Positions 1-6,001 are shown, counted from the stretch's first letter. The stretch: DNA of 6,325 nt from an uncultured Ruminococcus sp. (GCA_902773165.1 CACYDO010000138.1:1-6325); one strand, 5' to 3'. Notes: generated by a model from the letters alone, not told the origin. Made by a program: numbers and translations.

Positions 1-23
1 ATTACCGTTGACCGGGTGAAAAT

Positions 24-590
24 ATGCAAAGCAACAAAATAAAAAAAATCGTCCTGCTGTCGCTGCTTACATCTCTTGCGCTGATAATTTTCACAATAGA
101 ATCAGCGATTCCACCGATCGTACCAATACAAGGCGTCAAGCTGGGGCTTGCAAATGCTATAACGCTTTTCCTTGTGCTAAACGCTGATAAAAAATCAGCC
201 TTTGCCGTTTTGATCGTAAGGGTAGTTCTTGCAGCGATATTCGCCGGACAAGCAATATCGATGATCTACAGCATGTGCGGAGGGCTTCTTGCCCTCATTG
301 CGATGTGTGCTGCAAACTATATGCTAAAAGGTAAGCCTGTATGGTTTATAAGCACGGCAGGCGCAGTTTTTCACAATGTCGGTCAGATAGGTGCGGCAGT
401 GATAATGATGTCGTGGCAGGTGATCTACTACCTCCCCTATTTGCTGATCTCAGGCTGCATAACGGGTGTATTGATCGGTCTGCTGACTGATTTTACTACC
501 GAAAAAATGAAAAATTCGGGGATATTAAAAAGATTTACAGACGTGTTTTATTACGAGTATCGTGAAAAGGAAAACGACCATGACTTATAA
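24..590 (+). CDS. Gx transporter family membrane protein (Hpre_diP_synt_I / heptaprenyl diphosphate synthase component I-like)
   Basis: This is a 188-residue, very hydrophobic protein predicted to lie in the cytoplasmic membrane with about five or six helices (roughly residues 8-28, 38-54, 58-78, 80-100, 107-130 and 133-155). The family signature is visible: AIPPIVPIQGVKLGLAN near residues 28-44, FAGQ near 73-76, a GG-LL stretch near 86-89, and FHNVGQ near 116-121. Family members are annotated either as heptaprenyl diphosphate synthase component I or as Gx transporters. The true substrate is unsettled, and I infer a small-molecule transport role, perhaps for a flavin or quinone precursor. The charged C-terminal tail (about residues 158-188) is probably cytoplasmic. 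The ATG at 24 follows a weak ribosome site (GGGTG, 5 bases upstream). The gene overlaps apbE by 11 bases, so the two are co-transcribed and probably share a job in extracytoplasmic flavin or redox chemistry. The operon probably starts before the window. Confidence 0.85.
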   Translation: MQSNKIKKIVLLSLLTSLALIIFTIESAIPPIVPIQGVKLGLANAITLFLVLNADKKSAFAVLIVRVVLAAIFAGQAISMIYSMCGGLLALIAMCAANYMLKGKPVWFISTAGAVFHNVGQIGAAVIMMSWQVIYYLPYLLISGCITGVLIGLLTDFTTEKMKNSGILKRFTDVFYYEYREKENDHDL

Positions 591-1626
591 AAATATTATA
601 TCGGCAATATTGAGCGTCAGTCTAATAATTATTTTAAGCTCCTGCAATTCTCAAAGCATTGATAACACTGCGCAGGAAAGTGAAATTGATCTTTTTGCTA
701 TGGATACTTATATGTCTCTAAAAGCTTACGGAACAACCGGTGAAACAGCACTGCAAAAGGCTTCCGATAAGATCAAGGCGCTTGAAACTACGCTTTCGGT
801 AACAAACGAAGAAAGTGAGATATTCAGGCTGAACAGTGCAGGTGGGAAGAAAACAGAGATCTCATCGGATACAGCTTTTCTTATCGAGCGTTCTCTGGAA
901 ATAAACAAGGAAACAAACGGAGCTTTTGATATCACGCTTTACCCTGTCACAAAGGAATGGGGATTTACCACAGGCAGCTATAAAATCCCATCTCAAGCTC
1001 GTATAGATGAGCTGCTAGCTAATGTCGGCAGCGATAATATTTTGCTGGATACGGACGGCAATTACGTTTCGCTGAAAAACGAAGCTAATATTGACCTCGG
1101 AGGTATCGCAAAGGGATATGCCGGAAGCTGTGCAGAAGATATCATAAAAGCAGAGGGCGTAACAAGTGCTATTCTGAATATGGGCGGTAATGTTCAGACC
1201 ATAGGTACAAAACCTGACGGAAGCAGCTGGAAAGTCGGAATACAAGACCCGAGTGACAGCACACAGCTTGTAGGAACAGTAGAAGTTGCTGATAAAGCCG
1301 TAGTAACCTCCGGTGGATACGAGAGATATTTTGAAGATGAGTTGGGCAATATATACTGGCATATACTTGATCCGAAAACAGGGTATTCCGCCAAAACTGA
1401 CATTATTTCTGTTACAGTAATAGGAAGCGACGGCACGACCTGCGACGCACTGTCCACTTCTCTATTTGTAATGGGCACAGAAAAATCAGTTGATTATTTA
1501 AAAACATATAGAAATCATGACGCAGTCATTGTTTCAAACGATAACACTCTGTATATTACAAAAGGAATAATTAATGAATTCAAAGCAAGCAATGAATTCT
1601 CGGGATACAAGATCATAACTATATAG
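580..1626 (+). CDS. apbE: FAD:protein FMN transferase (ApbE family lipoprotein)
   Basis: The enzyme transfers FMN from FAD to a Thr or Ser of target redox proteins (Rnf/Nqr-type subunits and FMN-binding-domain proteins) on the outer face of the membrane, and needs Mg2+. I chose the ATG at 580 (348 residues) over an in-frame GTG at 562 because AAAAGG lies 9 bases before it and the signal peptide then begins MTYKN. A hydrophobic stretch (residues 5-19) leads to the lipobox LSSC with Cys22, so this is a lipoprotein. The ApbE motifs appear in order: DLGGIAKGYA (172-181), MGGN (201-204), TSGGYERYF (243-251), HILDPKTGYSA (261-271), and the metal-site motif D289-A-L-S-T with FVMG following. The length is typical and no key motif is missing. 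It overlaps the upstream membrane-protein gene by 11 bases and is followed by a terminator, so it is the last gene of its operon. Its flavinylation target is not in the window. Confidence 0.96.
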   Translation: MTYKNIISAILSVSLIIILSSCNSQSIDNTAQESEIDLFAMDTYMSLKAYGTTGETALQKASDKIKALETTLSVTNEESEIFRLNSAGGKKTEISSDTAFLIERSLEINKETNGAFDITLYPVTKEWGFTTGSYKIPSQARIDELLANVGSDNILLDTDGNYVSLKNEANIDLGGIAKGYAGSCAEDIIKAEGVTSAILNMGGNVQTIGTKPDGSSWKVGIQDPSDSTQLVGTVEVADKAVVTSGGYERYFEDELGNIYWHILDPKTGYSAKTDIISVTVIGSDGTTCDALSTSLFVMGTEKSVDYLKTYRNHDAVIVSNDNTLYITKGIINEFKASNEFSGYKIITI

Positions 1627-1634
1627 ATTATTAT

Positions 1635-1665
1635 AAAAAGCGCCTACCGAAGTAAGCGCTTTTTT
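1635..1665. terminator. Bidirectional rho-independent terminator between apbE and luxS
   Basis: The left arm AAAAAGCGC (1635-1643) pairs with GCGCTTTTT (1656-1664). After one C·A mismatch, TAC (1645-1647) pairs with GTA (1652-1654) around a CGAA loop. A run of six T follows the GC stem on the + strand, and the A run on the left gives a U run on the minus strand. It lies 8 bases after the apbE stop and 45 bases beyond the luxS stop, so it can end both converging genes. Confidence 0.9.
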
Positions 1666-1709
1666 ATTAATCAGTTTTTCATGTGGGATAAGACAGGACT
1701 TACGTTATT

Positions 1710-2234
1710 TTACGAATCAAAGAACTGTTGTCCATCGTCAGTTACTAGCCGCTCCGCCCTTGGATATTCAAAGATTTCAGACTTTCCAAAGTTCGATTCG
1801 AGGTAGACTGCAAACTCCGCTGCATACCATTTTGCCAATCCAAGGTTGTGCATAAGATAGTGACCGCAGTTTACCGGTGCAGCTCCGGGAACATATTCCG
1901 CATCGTTCACAGATTTGAAGGCTCTCAAAACCAGTTCATAAATCTCCTGAGGAGAACGATTGCCCTTGAGAATAAGGTAAAACCCGGTCAGGCATCCCAT
2001 AGGCCCCCAGTAAATAACTTCGTCTTTCCAATCAGGATCATTCCGAAGAAAAGTGGCTATGATGTGTTCAAGAGAATGCATTGCCGCCACATCTATTACC
2101 GGTTCCTTGTTCGGTCTTTTAAGCCTTATATCATATGTCGTAACCGTATCACTGCCAACCTTATCCTCTCGGCTGATAAAAATACCGGGAACGATGAGTG
2201 TATGATCTACAGAAAAACTCTGTATCAAATCCAT
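1710..2234 (-). CDS. luxS: S-ribosylhomocysteine lyase (LuxS, AI-2 synthase)
   Basis: LuxS cleaves S-ribosylhomocysteine to homocysteine and 4,5-dihydroxy-2,3-pentanedione, the precursor of autoinducer-2. It recycles the product of SAM-dependent methylation in the cytosol. The metal site is complete: H53 and H57 in HSLEH, and C123 in the CGHY motif. The general base E56 and the catalytic Cys81 (GPMGCLTGFY) are also present. At 174 residues it is somewhat longer than the common ~155-160, owing to a C-terminal tail (about 150-174) rich in acidic residues and ending QFFDS. The second residue after Cys123 is His125, where many homologues have Asn. That is a small departure outside the metal and catalytic residues. 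The ATG at 2234 has AAGGAG about 8 bases upstream. It has its own promoter and no co-directional partner; homocysteine-recycling genes are not in the window. Confidence 0.96.
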   Translation of the reverse strand: MDLIQSFSVDHTLIVPGIFISREDKVGSDTVTTYDIRLKRPNKEPVIDVAAMHSLEHIIATFLRNDPDWKDEVIYWGPMGCLTGFYLILKGNRSPQEIYELVLRAFKSVNDAEYVPGAAPVNCGHYLMHNLGLAKWYAAEFAVYLESNFGKSEIFEYPRAERLVTDDGQQFFDS

Positions 2235-2303
2235 ATTAATTTCTCCTTTGATATAATATTCAGAAATGGTGCTGCTGTGCGAAAAGTCGTATTTTCGATA
2301 AAT

Positions 2304-2332
2304 ACTATATCACAAATTTACGAATTTGTAAA
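2304..2332 (-). promoter_or_regulatory. Sigma-A-type promoter of luxS
   Basis: On the minus strand TTTACA (2332-2327) and TATAGT (2309-2304) are separated by exactly 17 bases, each box one mismatch from consensus. Transcription would start near 2297, giving a leader of about 60 bases before the luxS ATG. The spacer and -35 box coincide with a palindrome, listed separately. Confidence 0.7.
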
Positions 2333-2333
2333 T
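2316..2333. promoter_or_regulatory. Putative operator: 18-bp near-palindrome in the luxS promoter
   Basis: ATTTACGAATTTGTAAAT reads the same on both strands at 16 of its 18 positions. An overlapping perfect 7-bp repeat, ACAAATT/AATTTGT (2312-2329), shares the region. It covers the -35 box and most of the -10/-35 spacer, where a bound repressor would block RNA polymerase. I do not recognise the regulator. AT-rich sequence yields palindromes by chance, so this rests on length and position. Confidence 0.45.
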
Positions 2334-2496
2334 AGGCATATTCATGGCAGTATGCACCGACAGGCAGTTCCGATTTTACTTTGCTGTGGCGGTCGGTTAG
2401 TTTCCGCGTTTTATGTTTTTGGTTTATATTTTCTTAATTCATACATTTTTTCTAAACAGAAATGACTTTCAATGATATCTCCCGAAATCACTCCGG
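2334..2496. other. Intergenic stretch between the VWA gene and the luxS promoter, no gene seen
   Basis: This stretch lies between the VWA stop and the luxS -35 region. It holds a loose inverted repeat, ACCGAC (2356-2361) with GTCGGT (2392-2397), around a 30-base loop with poor inner pairing. I see no coding motif and no convincing terminator with a U tract for the VWA gene. A long + strand reading frame crosses it but is antisense to luxS and has no family features. Confidence 0.5.
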
Positions 2497-3141
2497 TTAT
2501 CTTCTTCCACCTCGTCTCTTAAAATCGTCGTCGATTTTCTTTTTCCAGTCGGCAGTCAGCGGTGCGCCGCACGCCCTAACGCTCGTGATAGCTTCGCTGA
2601 TAACCTCATAATTGAGAGCCGTTCCGAACTCATCACAATGGTAGTTTGCAGCCATTGCTTCTTCAATTCCAAATTTTTTGGCTTCTTTCGCAGCGTCAAT
2701 GTTAGCGCCCAGGAAGATAAACTCCCAGCCGTAGCGCCCCTTTTGACGCTCGATCATGCTGCGGACCTTGTCGTAGGTATAACGTTGACTGGCATTCTCC
2801 ATACCGTCGGTAGTGATGATAAACAGGGTCTTTTCCGGCACATCTTCCTTGCGTGCATATTTATGGATATTGCCGATATGGTGAATAGCGCTACCCACAG
2901 CGTCAAGAAGAGCTGTGCAGCCACGGACAAAATATTCCTTTTCGGTAATGTTCGGTACATCAGCAATTCCAACACGGTCATGAATAACCTCGATCTTATT
3001 GTCAAACAGCACAGTAGATACTACGGCATCACCCGGTTCTTTTCGCTGTTTTTCCAGCATCGAATTGAAGCCTCCGATCGTATCCTTTTCCAATCCGGAC
3101 ATCGAACCGCTGCGGTCTAAGATAAATACAAGTTCGGTCAT
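2497..3141 (-). CDS. Small cytosolic von Willebrand factor A (VWA) domain protein
   Basis: This 214-residue protein is almost entirely one VWA domain. The metal-ion-dependent adhesion site is complete: D9-R-S11-G-S13 (DRSGSMS), the Thr in GCTALLD (T76), and TTDGMENAS with D112. There is no signal peptide or membrane helix, so it should be cytosolic. The C-terminus (about 196-214) is highly basic, ending in Arg/Gly, which may contact nucleic acid or an acidic partner. The start is the ATG at 3141, because AGGAGG sits 8 bases upstream and the fold begins at once with TELVFILDRSGSMS. The longer frame to 3267 would run over the terminator and promoter region. Such stand-alone VWA proteins resemble TerY-type VWA proteins of stress or chelation-based systems, which act with partners through a bound divalent metal. 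The macro-domain gene 82 bases upstream is the obvious candidate partner. The exact role is unknown. Confidence 0.88.
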   Translation of the reverse strand: MTELVFILDRSGSMSGLEKDTIGGFNSMLEKQRKEPGDAVVSTVLFDNKIEVIHDRVGIADVPNITEKEYFVRGCTALLDAVGSAIHHIGNIHKYARKEDVPEKTLFIITTDGMENASQRYTYDKVRSMIERQKGRYGWEFIFLGANIDAAKEAKKFGIEEAMAANYHCDEFGTALNYEVISEAITSVRACGAPLTADWKKKIDDDFKRRGGRR

Positions 3142-3150
3142 TTTGAATTC

Positions 3151-3193
3151 CTCCTGTTTTTTTATTGTGTCTTTATTATACAAAAAACAGGAG
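3151..3193 (-). promoter_or_regulatory. Inverted repeat that can hide the VWA ribosome site, with a -10 box in its loop
   Basis: On the minus strand CTCCTGTTTTTT (3193-3182) is perfectly complementary to AAAAAACAGGAG (3162-3151), a 12-bp stem with a 19-base loop. The 3' arm contains the Shine-Dalgarno AGGAGG (3155-3150) of the VWA gene, so the 5' arm is an anti-Shine-Dalgarno. TATAAT (3180-3175) lies in the loop; I see no good -35 box. RNA starting near 3168 would lack the 5' arm and leave the site free, while readthrough RNA from the macro gene would fold and mask it. Confidence 0.6.
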
Positions 3194-3194
3194 C

Positions 3195-3225
3195 AAAAAA
3201 GGTCGCTTCGCAGGCGACATTTTTT
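3195..3225. terminator. Terminator immediately after the macro-domain gene
   Basis: GTCGC (3202-3206) pairs with GCGAC (3214-3218) around a 7-base loop. After one mismatch, A3195-A3200 pairs with T3220-T3225. On the minus strand the hairpin begins inside the macro stop codon and ends in a U run. The GC stem is only 5 bp, so some readthrough into the VWA gene is likely. Confidence 0.7.
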
Positions 3226-4294
3226 ATGCGCCGATAAGCGGTTGGTCAAAAGCAAACAGAACTTCATTCAATTCAAAAACATTGTAGTTTCTGTTTACAA
3301 GAAAGCACTCCACAATTACATCAAATTTGTTGCTATGGGACAGTGCAAAACCTGCCCTGCCTATGAAATCCTTTGTTTCCTCAATATCCAGTTCCAAAGC
3401 AAAAGCAAAAGCCAGCGCCGTTGTTTTGGAGGGCTTATAATCTATATTATTTCGTATCTTAGAAAACAGCTTTCTATCCACATTGGCTTTTTTGTAAATT
3501 TCGGAGTCTTTCTTTCCTGTGCGGTCGATAAGTTTAAGAAGAGTTTCGGAAAAGCCTGCGTCAAGATTTTTCAGCAGCTTCCCCCAATCTTCAGAGCCGG
3601 TCGGAACTCCTGCGCCGACATACATATCGGCGTGTTCCTCCATTGCCTGCGAAAAACTCGCATCTCTGAAGATACGGTTGTTCCTCGTCGACATATCGCT
3701 TTCGCGTATTGCAGCAAAACGCATACCGAACATACTTCCGGAGCCGTACTCGTCAATCGTTTTACTGCGGATATAATTATCATCAATATAGCTGCTGACA
3801 GACTTAAACAGTTTTTCCGACAGTACAAAGGCTTCCTTGCCAAACACGACCAAGTAGATCTGCATCTCATTTTCCATAAGGAAAGTACTGATTTCTCTGA
3901 CTGCGATTTGCAGTGCAAGTGGCTTCGGGAATCCATAATTGCCTGTGGCTATCAGGGGAAACGCAATAGACTCACACTTATGCTTTTTTGCAAGCTCCAA
4001 CGAATTCCGATAGCACGAAGACAGAATCTGTTCTTCGTGGTGGTTTCCGTCCTCCCAAATCGGACCGACCGTATGGATAACATACTTAGCGTACAATTCA
4101 AAGCCCTGCGTGATAACAGCGTCACCAAAGCCAATGCAGCCGATTTTCTGACGCGCCGCAAGCAGCTTATGTCCGGCTTTTTTATGTATTGCACTATCAA
4201 CGCCGGAACCAATAATAGGATTGGGATTTGCTGTGTTTACAACTGCGTCCACTTGCATATTTACAATATCGTTTCGTACTATTTCAAAAGGCAT
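3224..4294 (-). CDS. Macro-domain protein with C-terminal helix-turn-helix-like domain
   Basis: This 356-residue protein has an N-terminal macro domain (about 1-165), the fold that binds or hydrolyses ADP-ribose and its derivatives. Visible motifs are VVNTANPN (18-25) with Asn20 and Asn23, GSGVDSAIH (29-37), VIHTVGP (72-78), and the phosphate loop ATGNYGFPKPLA (116-127). Residues about 166-245 form a polar linker I do not recognise, containing GSGSMFGMRF. The C-terminus (about 246-356) looks like the XRE-like helix-turn-helix domain often found in Firmicute proteins: IYKKANVDRKLFSKIRNN (266-283), then DYKPSKTTALAFAFALELDIEET and a GRAGFALSHSNKFD segment. ADP-ribose sensing joined to DNA or protein binding is therefore plausible. 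The ATG at 4294 has AGGAGG 6 bases upstream. I found no clear promoter just upstream. A terminator follows the stop, then the VWA gene in the same direction, suggesting a functional pair. Confidence 0.88.
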   Translation of the reverse strand: MPFEIVRNDIVNMQVDAVVNTANPNPIIGSGVDSAIHKKAGHKLLAARQKIGCIGFGDAVITQGFELYAKYVIHTVGPIWEDGNHHEEQILSSCYRNSLELAKKHKCESIAFPLIATGNYGFPKPLALQIAVREISTFLMENEMQIYLVVFGKEAFVLSEKLFKSVSSYIDDNYIRSKTIDEYGSGSMFGMRFAAIRESDMSTRNNRIFRDASFSQAMEEHADMYVGAGVPTGSEDWGKLLKNLDAGFSETLLKLIDRTGKKDSEIYKKANVDRKLFSKIRNNIDYKPSKTTALAFAFALELDIEETKDFIGRAGFALSHSNKFDVIVECFLVNRNYNVFELNEVLFAFDQPLIGA

Positions 4295-4360
4295 ATATGT
4301 CCTCCTATTTACTAACGCATGGTGGTAATGACTGCTGACGAATTCTGTGTATTGTTCTTT

Positions 4361-4783
4361 TCATTTCAGGTATAATAAAATCCCCATATCTGAAGCAGTA
4401 ATTTGCATTATATCACACCCCAGATCTCTTGCTTCATTTACAACTCTTGAAAGTAATTCTTTAGCGCTAACCTTCCTTCGATATGCTTTATCTGTAAACA
4501 TACCGGATAAAAGTCCTATTTTACCGCTTGGAAAGCCGAAATAAGGAGGCTTTTCAACAATTGACATTCTACTTGTTCCAATAATTATTTCTTTATCCAA
4601 AGCAATACACGAAATGAATGTGCAGTCTACATATGGTGCTTATAGTAGCCTTTTTAATGCAAGCTTAAGGTAAATATCTTCTTTTGCACCTTATTAACGC
4701 AGCTGACTGATCCTCATTTCGATAAACACATCAAGTTTTTTTCAGTAAGTTTTTTTCAGTAATTTTCTATAAGAAACTTCCAT
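4361..4783 (-). pseudogene. Decayed GNAT-family N-acetyltransferase
   Basis: From the ATG at 4783 a single frame runs to a stop at 4361 but is broken by four internal stops: TGA at 4744-4742, adjacent TAA TAA at 4696-4691, and TAA at 4642-4640. Between the stops the frame reads as a GNAT acetyltransferase: MEVSYRKLLKK, LDVFIEMRISQLR, GAKEDIYLK, CTFISCIALDKEIIIGTS, IVEKPPYFG, GLLSGMFTDKAYRRK, AKELLSRVVNEARDLGC and ITASDMGILLY. Around 4651-4631 the sense passes briefly into the next frame (GYYKHHM). A 14-bp tandem duplication lies near the 5' end. The acetyl-CoA loop, normally RxxGxG/A, reads RRKVSA, so its first Gly is lost. The C-terminus stops after LLYLK, about 15-20 residues short of family members, which continue through an FGF-type strand. 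The substrate cannot be told. The 79-residue open part (TTG at 4600) is a remnant, not a gene. Confidence 0.88.
4733..4760. repeat. 14-bp perfect tandem duplication
   Basis: The unit AAGTTTTTTTCAGT occurs twice head to tail (4733-4746 and 4747-4760), followed by AA. It lies within codons about 8-17 of the GNAT pseudogene and carries the run of seven A (coding strand) in each copy. The second copy places TGA in frame, so it is probably one of the inactivating changes, by slippage on the A run. Confidence 0.9.
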
Positions 4784-4813
4784 AAATACCACCGCTAAAA
4801 TCCAATTTATTAC

Positions 4814-4842
4814 ATTATATCATAGAAAAAAGCACTGTTCAA
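4814..4842 (-). promoter_or_regulatory. Sigma-A-type promoter of the GNAT pseudogene
   Basis: On the minus strand TTGAAC (4842-4837) and TATAAT (4819-4814) are 17 bases apart. The start would be near 4807, about 24 bases before the pseudogene ATG at 4783, whose ribosome site is a weak GGTGG. The promoter appears intact although the gene is dead, and it may now drive the macro-domain gene downstream. Confidence 0.7.
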
Positions 4843-4964
4843 GGAAAAAATAATTATATCAGCCTTGTGCCAATGTGCTTAGTAATAGTCATTTCTGATG
4901 ACAATAATGCAGCAGACCTTATGAACTACACGGATTTAATCAGTGGCTGCTTAACATACAAATA

Positions 4965-5001
4965 AAACTCCCGAAATGATTTCTGTCATTCACGGGAGTT
5001 T
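4965..5001. terminator. Rho-independent terminator after the flavodoxin gene
   Basis: AAACTCCCG (4965-4973) pairs with CGGGAGTTT (4993-5001). An inner helix AATGA (4975-4979) with TCATT (4986-4990) closes a 6-base loop. On the minus strand the stem runs into GTTTTATTTG, giving the U tract. It lies 12 bases after the flavodoxin stop. The + strand side also has a T-rich tail, so it can act both ways. Confidence 0.92.
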
Positions 5002-5012
5002 ATTTTCGTAAA

Positions 5013-5417
5013 TTATGCAATCTCTGAACCGAGTGCTTTCAGCTTTTCAACATCATCATCTGTCGGCGCGTCATTTGCGATATAACCCTCGCCGCCAACA
5101 ATTTCCGCACCTGCCGCTTTAGTACGTTCTGCCCATGCTCTCATCCACTCGCCGTCGCCCCAGCCGTAAGAACCGAAAAGCACGACCTTTTTACCGTTAA
5201 GATCTCCTTCGATCGACGTAAAGAACGGTTCAAACTCCGTTTCCTCTAAAACCTCGTCGCCCATTGCCGGACAACCGAGCGCAACTGCCTCAAGCTCCCC
5301 GACACTTCCGTTAAAATCAGAAACGGATACGGCATCCACGCCTGCACCCTCTGCAACTGCTTTAGCCATAGCCTCAGTGTTGCCTGTTCCGCTCCAATAA
5401 ATTACTGCTGTTTTCAT
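5013..5417 (-). CDS. Short-chain flavodoxin
   Basis: This 134-residue FMN protein is a small soluble electron carrier of low potential that can replace ferredoxin. It closely resembles the short-chain flavodoxins of Clostridium and Megasphaera. The FMN phosphate loop is SGTGNT (9-14). The flavin-side loop is CPAMGDEVLEE (49-59), with the M-G-D-E tetrapeptide known in Clostridium flavodoxin, where a Gly-Asp peptide flips with redox state. The second flavin loop is GSYGWGDGEW (82-91), with Trp86 at the position of the stacking Trp90 of clostridial flavodoxins. The length is normal and nothing is missing. Its ATG overlaps the stop of the DUF3793 gene as ATGA (5417-5414), and a strong AAGGAGG lies within the end of that gene 10 bases upstream, so the two are translationally coupled. 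A terminator follows. The shared operator-bearing promoter suggests induction under metal or iron limitation, which is inference. Confidence 0.96.
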   Translation of the reverse strand: MKTAVIYWSGTGNTEAMAKAVAEGAGVDAVSVSDFNGSVGELEAVALGCPAMGDEVLEETEFEPFFTSIEGDLNGKKVVLFGSYGWGDGEWMRAWAERTKAAGAEIVGGEGYIANDAPTDDDVEKLKALGSEIA

Positions 5418-6001
5418 AATACTTTTTCCTCCTTGAATTGCGCCATGGCACAGTCCAGGCTGCAGCCACAGCTGATTTTATTACACAGATAATCTCTGCA
5501 TTCAACATATCTTTTAAATGTTCTTTTAGCCTTCTCAGGCTCACTGTAAACCTTATAAAAACCACAGAATATATAATTCTCACCGTGGTTTTCAATAAAC
5601 CCCTTGACATCATTTATAGGATACCCAAGGAAAACACCTATCTCATGCGGAAAACTGCCGCATGAGATTCTGCTTTCCAGCAAAGCAAGCTTTTCATCAA
5701 TCGTCGCACACTCTGCATATCCGTACTCCGACAAAAATTCTGCCGTTTTCTGTTCGGAAAGCCACATAGAAAGCAGCTGCTCATGATATACAAAAGCCAG
5801 CACTCTCTTGCTGCACCTGCAAAGAAAACGTATTTTAGCTCCACATAGTTGTTTTTTTGCCGAAAAATAATTCTCCAGCTCACACAAACGGTAGTTATCC
5901 TGATTGACGGCGAACAGATTCGCACATTTTACACCGAGCAGCGTTGGTGCAGAGTGAAATGCTAGCATTTGATCAAACTTTATTTTATCATTTTCTGACA
6001 T
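5414..6001 (-). CDS. DUF3793 family protein
   Basis: This 195-residue soluble protein has no signal peptide or membrane helix. I recognise it as DUF3793 from the opening FHSAPTLLGVKCANLF (15-30), a central LAFVYHEQLL (68-77), and the hallmark FPHEIGVFLGYPINDVKGFIEN (117-138) followed by GFYKVYSEPEKAKRTFKRY. The function of the family is unknown; its members often lie beside flavodoxin or iron-uptake genes in Clostridia, as I recall. The protein is Cys-rich, with a C-terminal cluster C168-x4-C173-x4-C178-x-C180-x3-C184 that could bind metal or an Fe-S centre. I chose the ATG at 6001, which has GGGAAG 5 bases upstream; a TTG at 6022 would add seven residues but has no ribosome site. It is the first gene of a two-gene unit, overlapping flavodoxin by 4 bases, and it may help electron transfer or iron handling. 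Confidence 0.9.
   Translation of the reverse strand: MSENDKIKFDQMLAFHSAPTLLGVKCANLFAVNQDNYRLCELENYFSAKKQLCGAKIRFLCRCSKRVLAFVYHEQLLSMWLSEQKTAEFLSEYGYAECATIDEKLALLESRISCGSFPHEIGVFLGYPINDVKGFIENHGENYIFCGFYKVYSEPEKAKRTFKRYVECRDYLCNKISCGCSLDCAMAQFKEEKVL

Noticed and set aside
1..19. Possible last codons of an upstream gene (frame 2: LPLTG then TGA at 17-19).
   Set aside because: The position fits an operon, but five codons are too few to identify or trust.
562..579. GTG start for apbE.
   Set aside because: Only a weak ribosome site precedes it. The ATG at 580 has AAAAGG at good spacing and yields a standard lipoprotein signal peptide.
1848..2465. A 205-codon + strand frame antisense to luxS.
   Set aside because: It lies opposite the clearly real luxS, crosses the luxS promoter and shows no recognisable domain.
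3142..3267. N-terminal extension of the VWA protein to 3267.
   Set aside because: It would cross the macro terminator and overlap the macro gene end. The ATG at 3141 has an ideal AGGAGG and begins the fold directly.
2999..4315. A 438-codon open frame on the + strand.
   Set aside because: It is fully antisense to the macro and VWA genes, has no family motif, a Cys/Phe/Arg-rich composition typical of a shadow frame, and no ribosome site suited to its start.
4888..4902. Hairpin GTCAT-TTCTG-ATGAC as a terminator.
   Set aside because: The stem is only 5 bp and has no T run on either strand; the strong terminator at 4965-5001 already serves the flavodoxin gene.
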